The notes beneath the pieces are model-generated. The model saw only the letters and a program-made list of their open reading frames with translations, was not told where the DNA came from and did not search any database. Both the position numbers and the translations under genes were made by a program. DNA of 40,930 nucleotides from Acidobacteriota bacterium (GTDB taxonomy: Bacteria > Acidobacteriota > Terriglobia > Versatilivoradales > Versatilivoraceae), in assembly GCA_022826755.1 (NCBI GenBank), contig JAJDUG010000015.1, positions 1-40,930 on the forward strand, given 5' to 3'. Below are positions 33,401-40,930 of the stretch, one piece after another; position 1 is the first letter of the stretch, and each line of letters starts with the position of its first letter.

Positions 33401-35642
33401 CCGATCCCAGAAAACTGCTCGGAACCGGGCCGTGCAGGATATTGCCATGGAGGAGCAGCGTGTAGAGGCCCGGTATCGCCAGTTGGGGCGGAACCTCGCC
33501 CGTCAGATCGTTATGGCTCAGGTCGAGCCACTCCAGATTGGAGAGGTCGCCGAGTTGCGGCGGGATGGTGCCGCTCAGCCGGTTGTTGGAGACGCCGAGC
33601 GTGGTCATGCGGGCCAGCCGGCCGAGTTGCGGCGGAATCTCGCCTGTCAGGTCGTTCCGGCTCAGGACCAGGTATGAAAGCCTGGACAGGCGCGCGATTT
33701 CGGTCGGGATCGTGCCGCCGAGCGTGTTGTTTTCCAGACTCAGTCGTTCGAGACGGGTCAATTGGGTGATCTCGGCCGGGATCCGGCCGACGAGGTTGTT
33801 CGAATCGAGTTCCAGGCGGACAACCCGTCCCGCCCCATCCACCTTGACGCCGTGCCAGCTTCCGAGCGGCGCCTCCGTCAGCCAGTTGGTCCGTTTGATC
33901 CAGTTGGTTCCACCACTGGCTTCGTACAAGACCGTCAATACCCCGCGCTCCGTGACGGCCACTCGGATGACGGTCGACGCCGTCGCCGTGACACCATCCC
34001 CCGACGTGACGGTGATCCGGTAGGTCGTGGTGACGGTCGGTGACACCTCCCGCGAGCCGGACGGCCCCACCTCGCCGACATCGGGCGTGATCGTCGCGCC
34101 CACCGCGTTCGAGGAGGACCAGGTCAACGTCGCCCTATCGCCCCAATCGATCGACGCGGGCAATGCGGACAACCTCACCGCCGGCCGAATCGGGTCGATC
34201 ACGGCCGGCGGCAGCGTATTGAAGGTGATGATCGCGCGGTCCGGCTCCAACTCGAAGTGCAGCCCGATGACGGCAACCTCCCGGTCGCATCCCACCCGCG
34301 CCGTGCCGCCGCGAAAGCCTTCCGGAATCTCGACAGCGGCGTTGAGCATCCGCGCCACGTTGGTCTTCGCGGGCACCGTTATCGCTCCTGCGCCCAGGCT
34401 CATTCCTTCACTGTCTCGGAGCACGATGCGGCAGGTGGCGTCGGCGGGCGTGTCGTTCGCGATCGCCAACCCGACGGTTCCCGCCGCCGTCAGGACCGGA
34501 AGCTGGACGAGTTCGGCGGCTTGCGAGCTGAAGACCGTGGCCATGCCCACCGGCCTTCCCTCCCCGCCGATCGACGCAAACGCCACTTGGGCCACGACGG
34601 GAACCCCGCAATCGAGCGTGGCGTAACCGGACGCCACGGCCGCTTCGTTCCGGGTGCGCCATGCCAGGTAACCGCCTGCTCCCGGCAGCTCGAAGGTCGC
34701 CGTCACACCCGCCGCCGTGATGCCGCCGGCGTCTTCGAACCGGTCCAGACTCAGGCCGTGCAGTTGGAGCGTGCAGGGACTCGCCGACTGGGAAACATTG
34801 GTGACCAGCAGGACAGATTGCCATCCGCCCCCGTCGGCGATATGCGGCAACCGGTGAAAGCGTTTCGCCTGCAGGTCGGATGGATAGGGAGACGCATCGA
34901 GAATCGCCGGCGGCAGCGTGTTGAAGGTGACGATGCTCCCATCGGACTCCAGCTCGAAATGGAGTCCGACCATGGAGACCGGCTGATCGCAGGAAACCGT
35001 TGCCGACCCTTCCCGGAAGGTTTCCGGAATGGCGATGACGGCGTTGAGCATGTGCGACCGGTTGCTCTTCGAGGGCACCGACAGCACAGCCTCGCCCAGA
35101 GCCACCCCTCGGGTGTCTTGGAGGACAACGTCGCAAGAGGAGTTTGCGTTCTCATCGTTCGCAATCGCGAAGCCGAGCGTGCCCGCCCGCGTCAGGACCG
35201 GAAACTGGAATTCCCGGCCGGCCTGCGAGCTGAACACCGTGGCGATCCCCGCCGGACGCTCCCCCTGGCCGATCGACGCGAACACGACTTGCACCACGAC
35301 GGGCGCCGCGCAATCCAGCGTCGCGTACCCCGAAGCCAGCGCCGCTTCATTGCGGCTCTCCCAGACCAGGTTTCCTGCATGCGCCGGCAGCTCGAACGTC
35401 GCGCTGGAGCCCGATGCCGTCACGCCGTCGACCTCTTCGAACCGGTCCACGGTCAGACCGTGCAGCTCCAGCATGCAGAAGCTCGCCGACTGCGCCACGT
35501 TCGTCACCAGCACCGACGATCGCCACCCGTCGCCGTCGGCGATGTGCGGCAGCAGGTGAACCCGCTTCGCCTGCGCGTCGGACTGGGCGATGGCGGGCAG
35601 CGCCGACAGGAGAACCATCAAGGACACCGCCATTCTACTCAT
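30450..35642 (-). CDS. giant secreted LRR protein with zinc-metalloprotease domain
   Basis: A 1730-residue secreted mosaic. Signal peptide 1-20 (SLMVLLSALPAIAQ). Two homologous ~230-residue modules at about 24-250 and 260-485, both ending FNTLPPA. An Ig/PKD-like domain follows (about 490-560). Three leucine-rich blocks come next, each opened by a LYEA(S/T)GGxxW...WHGV cap, at about 564-770, 795-900 and 917-1215, with plant-type repeats of the LTGEIPPQLG form. After a beta-rich linker comes HELGHNLNLSH at about residue 1482 (HExxHxxxxxH), with a Met-turn-like DLMAYC near 1535, which fits a metzincin. Start: the ATG before the signal peptide; an in-frame TTG at 35687 is unlikely. Likely a cell-surface or secreted protease with ligand-binding repeats; target unknown. 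Confidence 0.85.
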   Translation of the reverse strand: MSRMAVSLMVLLSALPAIAQSDAQAKRVHLLPHIADGDGWRSSVLVTNVAQSASFCMLELHGLTVDRFEEVDGVTASGSSATFELPAHAGNLVWESRNEAALASGYATLDCAAPVVVQVVFASIGQGERPAGIATVFSSQAGREFQFPVLTRAGTLGFAIANDENANSSCDVVLQDTRGVALGEAVLSVPSKSNRSHMLNAVIAIPETFREGSATVSCDQPVSMVGLHFELESDGSIVTFNTLPPAILDASPYPSDLQAKRFHRLPHIADGGGWQSVLLVTNVSQSASPCTLQLHGLSLDRFEDAGGITAAGVTATFELPGAGGYLAWRTRNEAAVASGYATLDCGVPVVAQVAFASIGGEGRPVGMATVFSSQAAELVQLPVLTAAGTVGLAIANDTPADATCRIVLRDSEGMSLGAGAITVPAKTNVARMLNAAVEIPEGFRGGTARVGCDREVAVIGLHFELEPDRAIITFNTLPPAVIDPIRPAVRLSALPASIDWGDRATLTWSSSNAVGATITPDVGEVGPSGSREVSPTVTTTYRITVTSGDGVTATASTVIRVAVTERGVLTVLYEASGGTNWIKRTNWLTEAPLGSWHGVKVDGAGRVVRLELDSNNLVGRIPAEITQLTRLERLSLENNTLGGTIPTEIARLSRLSYLVLSRNDLTGEIPPQLGRLARMTTLGVSNNRLSGTIPPQLGDLSNLEWLDLSHNDLTGEVPPQLAIPGLYTLLLHGNILHGPVPSSFLGSGLEGFSFAFPEHRNLYLCLPGTAAFVAWSARVSGEPTTRFCNESDQAGLRALYEATGGAGWTNAGGWLSGPAVAGWHGVESDSLGRVIALDLTNNGLSGKLPAALGRLSAMTELRIAHNPLDGRLPASLAAVPLRELSYAGTGLCAPQEAPFRAWLNTVAVHEGTGVECARMTDRDILEILYHATGGPNWKVRRNWLTDGPLGDWHGVEIDAGGRVISLVLPENNLSGVIPAELGLLAHLEKLELFGNPLKGPLPPELGHLSNLRTLYLFFTQLSGEIPGELGRLGALEELWLERIPLRGPIPRELGNLSRLRFLVMRYCNLSGPIPPELGRLTRLEKLYLAENNLSGEIPQTLGNLTRLNTLVLNQNSLTGPVPAELGALAALEFAWLNDNGLTGPLPPELGGLSAARVLALSNNDLTGGLPTTFGGLTRLEFLNLSNNPRMAGGLPPSLAALDRLDTFHAGGTALCAPDEAGFQAWLATVINQRVLHCSKGGRSKAYLTQAVQSLDYPVPLVAGRPALLRVFVTARRKTNAAIPPVRARFYDGGAEVHVENIPAGSESIPIQIEEGRLSKSANARIPAGVIRPGLEMVIEVDPRGTLDPGLGVERRIPATGRATVQVESMPPLRLTWIPMISRESPDSSILDLSRGLTAESPLFRPMRTLLPISEFELVVHDAVRTSTRDAFELLREVEAIRVMEGGTGYYMGSMANLTGSIGVAHTPGESSVVAPGDYTVAHELGHNLNLSHAPCGGAGAPDLWFPSATASIGAWGYDFRGGGLVPPSHKDLMAYCSPQWISDYHFTKALLYRLDRQAAAGAADRRAGTVQSLLLWGGLDEAGAPVLEPAFLVDAPPMLPPVRGAYKITGENAGGEVLFSLGFDMPGVSHGGAPSFAFALPVRPEWAGRLERITLTGPVGSVSLDAGSRQPTTITRDPGSGHVLSILRGDGTADGAQVSAEAAAAQEREIEVLFSRGVPDEAAWERYRRR

Positions 35643-35714
35643 GGGTTTCTCAACAACTCCTGTCCCACGTTCGGGATTCGCGCCCAACGCGATTGTGGTC
35701 TTGCCGGAAACGAC

Positions 35715-35751
35715 AGTGAATAGTGGATAGTGATTAGTGGATAGTGGTTAG
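35715..35751. repeat. short tandem repeat AGTGGAT/AGTGATT type
   Basis: About five imperfect 7-bp units (AGTGAAT AGTGGAT AGTGATT AGTGGAT AGTGGTT). Same design as the array at 12836-12866. Confidence 0.7.
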
Positions 35752-35760
35752 ACCCAAACG

Positions 35761-35892
35761 TTAAGCACCTTGTCGATCTCGGCGCAGTCGTTCAAAAAAC
35801 GCAACCAAACCATCAGGCACGTACCGGTTCCCGAATTCCTCCGTTGACCACTCTCCACTCTTCTGAAGCACCTCTGTTTCACTCTGAATGAT
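35761..35892 (-). pseudogene. possible 3' fragment of a decayed gene
   Basis: One frame reads IIQSETEVLQKSGEWSTEEF..., continues VPDGLVAFFERLRRDRQGA and stops. The composition is protein-like (helical, charged, aromatic) and unlike the neighbouring non-coding sequence, but no start or upstream domain remains. I do not recognise the family. Confidence 0.25.
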
Positions 35893-36043
35893 CCGTCCCG
35901 TCGTGGGGGCGGGGGCGCGGCTCGCCGGAAAGCCGCCTTTCCAAACCGTGCGGACACCTTGATCGCGGGGCTTGCGTTGACGGCAAGACCGGACTCCGGC
36001 CCTGCAAGTTCACCTGCCGGGGTGGCGACCGGCCGGCCGGCAA

Positions 36044-39000
36044 TCAAGGGACACCGCGACCCGATGCGTCTTTTCCCGATCCACTCTCGCTGCCGGCGGA
36101 AACACCGCCGGGGTGATGAAGCGGAAACACCGGCAGGGTGATGAAGGTGCGGGTGCCGGGGTCCATTTCCAGGGCCATGGCGGAAAACAGGTATCCCTCC
36201 ACCGAGGTGCAGCGCAGCGACCCCGAGAAGTCGGACGTTTCGGCGCCGGGGAACGCCGTGTCGATGAGCCAGGACGTCTGCCCGTTGGCCGCCAGAGGGA
36301 AAGTGGCGGAGTCCTGCAACACGCCCTCTTTCATCAAATCGCACCGCAGCAGTCCCGGAACCGGTTCCAGGTTGTGAAGCGCGACCCCCGTGTCGATTCC
36401 CTCCTGCTGGCGGCGCACCGGAATGAGGGCGTCGTGGAGGGTCGAGTCGGCCTCCACCGCACCCACCCCGACGTCGGGGTGTCGAAAGCGGAGCATCCCG
36501 CCGATGGGACCGCCCGAATCCACCCGCAACGATCCGGTCACCAGATCTCCTCTGCCATGAGTCGAAATCGTGAGCACTCCCAGAGGCTCGATCGCGGTGC
36601 GGACCGTCAGGGCGCCGTCCCCGGCGACCGCCAGATCGCCGGTGAGATCCACCACTGATTCGGCGGCAATCGGATTGCCTTGCGTGTCATGGAAGTAAAG
36701 ACCGGGGCGGCTCGGTCGGGTGGATGGATTCACCAGGACGATATCGCTGATCCAGGTCCCGTTGGCGAAGTGCGCAAAGTCCAAGGCGGCGTTATTTTCG
36801 CTTGACCCGATCGAGTCCATGTCAAACTGACTCACCGGCACAACCGGCAGCGTTGTGAAGATGCGCTCGCCCGCATCCTGCTCCACGGCCAAGGCGGTGA
36901 ACCGCCCCCTGCCGGGCGCGGTGCAGCGCACCGACCCGACGAAGTCCGACGTGTCGGTCGTGGTGAACGCCTCCTCGATGAACCAGGACGTTTTCCCGTT
37001 GGCCTCCAGGGGGATCTCCACCTCTTCAAGCACAGCACCCTCGCTCAGCAGTTGGCACCGCACCCGCATCGCCTCCTTTCCCCGGTTGTGGAGCGCCGCC
37101 TCCGTTCGAATTCCTCCCGCTTGGCGGCGGGCCGGGAAAAGGACATCCTGGAGGAGTGGGCCGGCTCCCGCTGCGGCGACCCCCGGGCCCGGGATGCTGT
37201 AACGCACAAACCCGCCGATGGGACCATGGGGGAGAACTTTCAGCGATCCCGCAACCAGCTCCCCTCGACCGTGGGTTGAAATCGTGGTTTTGCCTAGCGG
37301 TACCATCCGCGTGCGGACGGTCAAACTTCCGTCCTCTCGAACCTCCAGATCACCCGTCACATCCACCACGGTTTCCGGGTCGATGAGATGGCCCCCCCGA
37401 TCGTAAAAGTAGAGCGCGGGCCGGATCGGATCGGAGACCAGGTTCACAAGCACCACCTCGGAGGTGATTCCGGTGCCATTGGCGAAATGGGTAAAGTGCA
37501 GAGCCCCCGCTCCCGGAGTGGCCTCGGCCCGATCGGAAGCGCGGCTCTTGCCGTTCCGGTTGTTCACCGCCCGCACCTGAAAGCCGTAGACGGTGCCGTT
37601 GTCGAGGCCGCTGACGGTATGTGAGGTGTCGGTGGAACCGATGGAGGTCCAGCCCCGATTCCCGAATATCCAGTACTCGTAATCCGTGATGGGAGCACCA
37701 CCGTCGCTGTAGGGCGTGTCCCAGGACAGCGTCACCGCTCCATCCTTGCCCTCCGCCTGCAGATTTCTGGGGGCATCCGGCGCCGGTGCGGGCACGGTCG
37801 TGTCCCCCGTGTTGTTCGCTACCGGCTGGTTGCTCAGCCCCTCCGCTTCGTTGCCGGCGGCATCCCGGATCGGGCTTGTCCCCCGCCTGTAGCTCACCGT
37901 GATTCCCGTCTCGCCACGGCCCGCGGCCGGAAGCAGGGTCAGCACCACTGTTCGCCCGCCCAGGGTAACACTGGAGACCGTTCGCGCCGAATCGCCGCCT
38001 GCCAGCGTGAAATCGCCGGGCGGCGGCGTCGAACTCTCGTCCAGAGCTTCCCCATAGGTCAGCGTCAGCGCCGCCCCGTTGACCGCCGCCGAGGAAAGAA
38101 CCGGGTTGACCCTGTCCACAAGGTTGGGGCGGAGGATGAACAGGCCCTGCTCGATCACGCTGACAATCACGATTCCACTGTCGAAGAACGGATAGTTGCT
38201 CCATGTTCCGCCCTCGGTGCTGGCCGAGTCGATGCCGGGGTTGAAGTCGAAGAAGGCCACTTCGCTCAGATTGCCGTTGGCGATGTCGGTGATATCCAGG
38301 ATGCGCAATCCGGCGTAGTAGTTCGACTGGTAGGTATAGCCGCCCTTGACGTACAGGTTGTGGTCGATCGCGCTTGTCGTGGAGTCGTGAGAACCCGTGA
38401 GCACCGGGCCGTCGAGATCGCCCACGTCCCACAGGTAGGTACGGGTATTGGCGACATCGGGGTTGTCCGTTTCATCCGCCTCGTCGCCCAGCAGGAAGTA
38501 GGCCTGATCTTCCGTCAGCCATCCCTGGTGGGTGAACCTGGAGCCGCTGTAGCCGGTGCGGGAGAGCATCTCCGGAACCGCCTTGTTGGTCACGTCGACG
38601 ATCGTCAGCGCGTCCTCGTTCGAGTTGAAGCAGATCTCTTTTCCCTGGTGGTCGAGGTCGGGGCCGACGTAGTTCACACACTGCGCATCGTGGGTGTAGC
38701 CGTCGGCGCTGAAACAACCGGCCGAGGTCGGGTTCGCCGGCGTTTGAATGTCGATCATGTGCAACCCGCCGCCGCAATTGTTCGCGCCTACCACGTAAGC
38801 AAAGCCACTGTCTTCGTTGATCGCGATATTGTGGGCACGCGAGAAGCCGGAGTAGTGGGCGGTTTCGGAAAACGTGGCAGGCGGCGAGGCCGCCGATCTC
38901 AACCGGGTCAGGTCAAAGACCTGCATGCCGCTGTCTTCCGCTTCGGTCACTATGAAGGCATGGTCCGCGTATACCTTGATGTCCCGCCAGTCCGAGTCGG

Positions 39001-39502
39001 TGGAGTGAGGTGGAAGATTGCCAAGATAGATCGGGTTGGCCGGGTCGCTAACGTCCACGAACGACGTGCCGCTTTTCCGGCCCATAATGGCGTACTCCTT
39101 GCCGGTCAAGGAATCCGTCCAGCCCCAGATGTCGTTGGCGATGTCGTCGGCGCTGCCGCCGCCAATGTCGTCCAAAGCCAGAAACGACATCAGGTCGATG
39201 TTTCTGCAGGGGTAGGTTCCCGCCATCCCTTCGCTGCAGATTGTCACCGCCCCGGCGAACGTGGTGGCGAGCAGCAACAGCGCCGCCGCCGACCCGGCGA
39301 AGGCAATGGGGAAGAGAGGGTGCCTCCCGCGCCTCTCGGGCGCGGGACAGGGAGGTTCGGACGGGCAGGTTGGCCGTGGGTAAACTCGGTGCGCAGAAGG
39401 CGCGCCCATGCCGGCCCGGTCGGATGGGCCGTCCGCCCCTTGTCGTCCTGAACCAGATTTGCCGGAAACGCGATGCGCGGATGTAAACATCTTGCTCAGC
39501 AT
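36044..39502 (-). CDS. secreted choice-of-anchor-B-type mosaic protein
   Basis: An 1152-residue exported protein. The hydrophobic signal (FAGSAAALLLLATTFAGA) lies at about residues 68-86, so the true start may be later than 39502. Residues about 87-460 match the choice-of-anchor B/LVIVD type: CRNIDLMSFLAL, NDIWGWTDSLTGKEYAIMG, GTSFVDVSDPANPIYLGNLP, DWRDIKVYADHAFIV, SRAHNIAINEDSGFAYVVGAN. A SwmB-like domain (about 465-565) and a fibronectin type III domain (about 575-665, DAPRNLQAEGKDGAVTLSWD) follow. The C-terminus holds two ~225-residue modules (about 667-895 and 906-1130), each opening FxHFANGT and ending TLPV. The last ~20 residues follow a 25-bp duplication and may be altered. Probably cell-surface; function unknown. 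Confidence 0.8.
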   Translation of the reverse strand: MLSKMFTSAHRVSGKSGSGRQGADGPSDRAGMGAPSAHRVYPRPTCPSEPPCPAPERRGRHPLFPIAFAGSAAALLLLATTFAGAVTICSEGMAGTYPCRNIDLMSFLALDDIGGGSADDIANDIWGWTDSLTGKEYAIMGRKSGTSFVDVSDPANPIYLGNLPPHSTDSDWRDIKVYADHAFIVTEAEDSGMQVFDLTRLRSAASPPATFSETAHYSGFSRAHNIAINEDSGFAYVVGANNCGGGLHMIDIQTPANPTSAGCFSADGYTHDAQCVNYVGPDLDHQGKEICFNSNEDALTIVDVTNKAVPEMLSRTGYSGSRFTHQGWLTEDQAYFLLGDEADETDNPDVANTRTYLWDVGDLDGPVLTGSHDSTTSAIDHNLYVKGGYTYQSNYYAGLRILDITDIANGNLSEVAFFDFNPGIDSASTEGGTWSNYPFFDSGIVIVSVIEQGLFILRPNLVDRVNPVLSSAAVNGAALTLTYGEALDESSTPPPGDFTLAGGDSARTVSSVTLGGRTVVLTLLPAAGRGETGITVSYRRGTSPIRDAAGNEAEGLSNQPVANNTGDTTVPAPAPDAPRNLQAEGKDGAVTLSWDTPYSDGGAPITDYEYWIFGNRGWTSIGSTDTSHTVSGLDNGTVYGFQVRAVNNRNGKSRASDRAEATPGAGALHFTHFANGTGITSEVVLVNLVSDPIRPALYFYDRGGHLIDPETVVDVTGDLEVREDGSLTVRTRMVPLGKTTISTHGRGELVAGSLKVLPHGPIGGFVRYSIPGPGVAAAGAGPLLQDVLFPARRQAGGIRTEAALHNRGKEAMRVRCQLLSEGAVLEEVEIPLEANGKTSWFIEEAFTTTDTSDFVGSVRCTAPGRGRFTALAVEQDAGERIFTTLPVVPVSQFDMDSIGSSENNAALDFAHFANGTWISDIVLVNPSTRPSRPGLYFHDTQGNPIAAESVVDLTGDLAVAGDGALTVRTAIEPLGVLTISTHGRGDLVTGSLRVDSGGPIGGMLRFRHPDVGVGAVEADSTLHDALIPVRRQQEGIDTGVALHNLEPVPGLLRCDLMKEGVLQDSATFPLAANGQTSWLIDTAFPGAETSDFSGSLRCTSVEGYLFSAMALEMDPGTRTFITLPVFPLHHPGGVSAGSESGSGKDASGRGVP
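36097..36146. repeat. 25-bp tandem duplication at the 3' end of the mosaic gene
   Basis: Two adjacent 25-bp copies (36097-36121 and 36122-36146), differing at 2 positions, on CGGAAACACCG...GGGTGATGAAG. Because 25 is not a multiple of 3, the duplication shifts the reading frame for the C-terminal tail. Confidence 0.85.
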
Positions 39503-39691
39503 GTTCAGATGCAGTGAGCCATGTTACCCGTTGGCCTGGACGGAGGCTTCCCTCGGTTTCTTGCGACTCGGACCCGGCGGTGTCCCTCGGCGATCGCTTC
39601 GCCCTCGTCTCGGGCCTCCCGGATCCTGGAAAGGGACGCGGAAGTGATGGGTCAGGCGTCGAACGCCATGGCGGTCTGCAACGGCCGCGGC

Positions 39692-40930
39692 TTACTCCCT
39701 GGCCGGGATATAGGCGCCGTCGCCGGTTCTCTCCCCCGGGGCCCCGCCGTCGTTGACCACCCCGTAGGCCAGGAAGGGATTGGCACCCGAAACCCTGCGG
39801 ATCCGAATGTAGCCCTGCATGGTCCCCGGGGCGTGCTTCAGGACCTGGTTGATCTGCTTGAAACCCTTGGCCGGGACCACCAGCTTGTCTTCCTCCGCCA
39901 TGGTAACGGTCTTGCTCAGAGTGGCCGTCTCCCCGTCGTAGATGTCGATCTCGAAGACGATGTCCCGGCCGTCCATCTCCCCGGTGTTGATCAGGGCCAG
40001 GTTGCTGCGGTTTTCCTCATTCTGCTGCAACCCGTCCACCCAGGCGCTGGTGGTGAATCCCTGACCGTGGGGCACCGCCGTGTAGAAGACGCCGTACTGC
40101 CCCTTGGTCCTGTCGTCCGGGTCTGCCTGCGCCACTACCCGGGCTCCGATCACGATCCCGCTCAGGTCTCCCGCCATCGGACTGGCGATCAGGGGCGCAA
40201 CCAGCCCCATGGGCACGTTGAGGCCCAGGTTCTGGCGGGCATAGGCCAGCGCATGGGGAATGATCAGTTGCTGGCCCGGCAACATCGGCACCGGACCGAA
40301 GGCGGCCGTTTTGTCCGCCGTCCGGATCTTGTCGTGGGTGGCGCTGAACATCACCGACTTCGGCTGGTCCGAAAAATTGGTCAGCGTCAGTTCGGTGGTG
40401 AACTGGTTGATCTCCACCACCGCCGGCAGGGTCTGCCCCATGGCGCCCATCAGCGAGCCGGCGCTCACCGGAAAGACAAAGGAGCCGTCCGAGTTGGCGT
40501 TGTCGTTGATGACCCCGTAGGCATAGAAGGGAGCCATGCCCTCCACCCTCTCCACCTTGACGTAGCCCCCGAACATGGGATCGGCCTTGCCGGCATTTTT
40601 CAGCACTTCGTTTACCTGGTGGAACTCACCCGGTCCCAGCGCGTGTTCCCACACCATTTTGCCGCTCGGATCGGTCGCATTCCCGGAAAAGGCCGTGATC
40701 CTCAAGGTGATGGAGCCCTGCGACCCCATGTTCTGGACGGCCACGTTGGAGCGGTCCCCCGGGTTGTCGCGCAGCCCGCACAGATAGACGTAACCGTTCG
40801 GTCGTCCCGGTATGGACATGCGGCCGGGCCAACCGGACGCTGGCGTTGTCGACGGCCGGCACCAGTCGATGTCCCCTGTGCACGGAGGGCGCCCGGACCG
40901 GATCGGCTCGCTGTTCGACAATGCTTGTCC
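39692..40930 (-). CDS. large secreted-type protein, C-terminal 412 residues (partial)
   Basis: The frame is open to the right window edge, so the N-terminus is missing; a TTG at 40921 is only a chance in-frame codon. Two similar halves are visible, around GDRSNVAVQNMGSQGSITLRI and ENRSNLALINTGEMDGRDIVFEI, each followed by a Gly/Phe-rich GxxHQVNEVLKN / GFKQINQVLKH and an (F)YAYGVINDN / FLAYGVVND stretch. This is an internal duplication of a beta-rich module seen in secreted proteins of uncultivated bacteria; I do not know its function. Its theme resembles the modules of the two mosaic proteins to the left but it is not clearly homologous. The 190-bp gap to the left gene holds nothing recognisable. 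Confidence 0.75.
   Translation of the reverse strand, partial: GQALSNSEPIRSGRPPCTGDIDWCRPSTTPASGWPGRMSIPGRPNGYVYLCGLRDNPGDRSNVAVQNMGSQGSITLRITAFSGNATDPSGKMVWEHALGPGEFHQVNEVLKNAGKADPMFGGYVKVERVEGMAPFYAYGVINDNANSDGSFVFPVSAGSLMGAMGQTLPAVVEINQFTTELTLTNFSDQPKSVMFSATHDKIRTADKTAAFGPVPMLPGQQLIIPHALAYARQNLGLNVPMGLVAPLIASPMAGDLSGIVIGARVVAQADPDDRTKGQYGVFYTAVPHGQGFTTSAWVDGLQQNEENRSNLALINTGEMDGRDIVFEIDIYDGETATLSKTVTMAEEDKLVVPAKGFKQINQVLKHAPGTMQGYIRIRRVSGANPFLAYGVVNDGGAPGERTGDGAYIPARE

Larger units (their letters stand above)
35643..36043. other. 400-bp gap with tandem repeat and possible gene fragment
   Basis: No intact gene. It contains a 7-bp-unit tandem repeat at 35715-35751 and a minus-strand frame 35761-35892 that may be the decayed end of a protein gene (listed separately). 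A longer overlapping frame, 35748-36344, is antisense-like and was not accepted. Confidence 0.5.

Noticed and set aside
35748-36344. 198-residue minus-strand frame overlapping the mosaic gene's 3' end
   Set aside because: Its protein has no motif and overlaps the conserved second module in another frame.

Overview
This is a G+C-rich bacterial window of compact operons broken up by short interspersed repeats. The gene mix points to a free-living, aerobic, heterotrophic Gram-negative bacterium, most likely an Acidobacteriota lineage. It includes a PSD1/planctomycete-cytochrome protein, a Tat-exported unknown protein, an SMP-30-like lactonase, hydantoinase/oxoprolinase subunits, a pilMN-OP-Q secretin cluster, a HEAT-repeat protein and very large secreted mosaic proteins. 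The phylum call is an inference from gene content; there is no rRNA or other marker to prove it.

Layout. At 0.2-11.6 kb lie catabolic and secreted enzymes: PSD1 cytochrome-like protein (-), serine hydrolase (+), Tat protein plus SMP-30 protein (+), a TIM-barrel amidohydrolase (-) and divergent hyuA-hyuB (+). At 11.6-12.9 kb a repeat-rich, lower-G+C island carries a NYN-domain nuclease gene with a structured leader. At 12.9-18.8 kb, all on the minus strand, lie a small membrane/coiled-coil protein gene, accB-accC (biotin carboxyl carrier and biotin carboxylase), thiE, a low-G+C Fic gene and a FAD-dependent amine/amino-acid oxidoreductase. At 19.1-24.1 kb is a type IV pilus assembly cluster, pilM-pilN-[repeat array]-pilOP fusion-pilQ, on the minus strand. 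At 24.3-25.2 kb is a tandemly duplicated cassette for a ~70-residue membrane/coiled-coil protein, with its own promoter and terminator. At 25.3-27.7 kb are a HEAT-repeat protein, a DUF2085 membrane protein and two tiny overlapping genes (-), next to a decayed third cassette. At 28.0-30.3 kb is a single-protein two-component system (GAF-PAS-kinase-receiver-winged helix). At 30.4-40.9 kb are three long secreted proteins on the minus strand: an LRR/zinc-metalloprotease mosaic, a choice-of-anchor-B-type mosaic, and a protein cut by the window edge.

How it fits together. AccB/AccC supply the carboxylation half of acetyl-CoA carboxylase for fatty-acid synthesis. PilM/N/O/P build the inner-membrane alignment complex and PilQ the outer-membrane pore of a type IV pilus. 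HyuA/HyuB with the nearby amidohydrolase and FAD oxidase suggest use of cyclic amides and amines. The large mosaic proteins share a ~210-230-residue module and look like cell-surface or secreted factors.

The most unusual content: terminal-inverted-repeat elements stacked inside the pil operon; nested inverted repeats between genes; the tandem micro-protein cassette and its relic; the NYN leader with two hairpins; the kinase fused through to a DNA-binding domain; and the LRR-metalloprotease with its shared modules. No tRNA, rRNA, CRISPR array, intact transposase or integrase was recognised.
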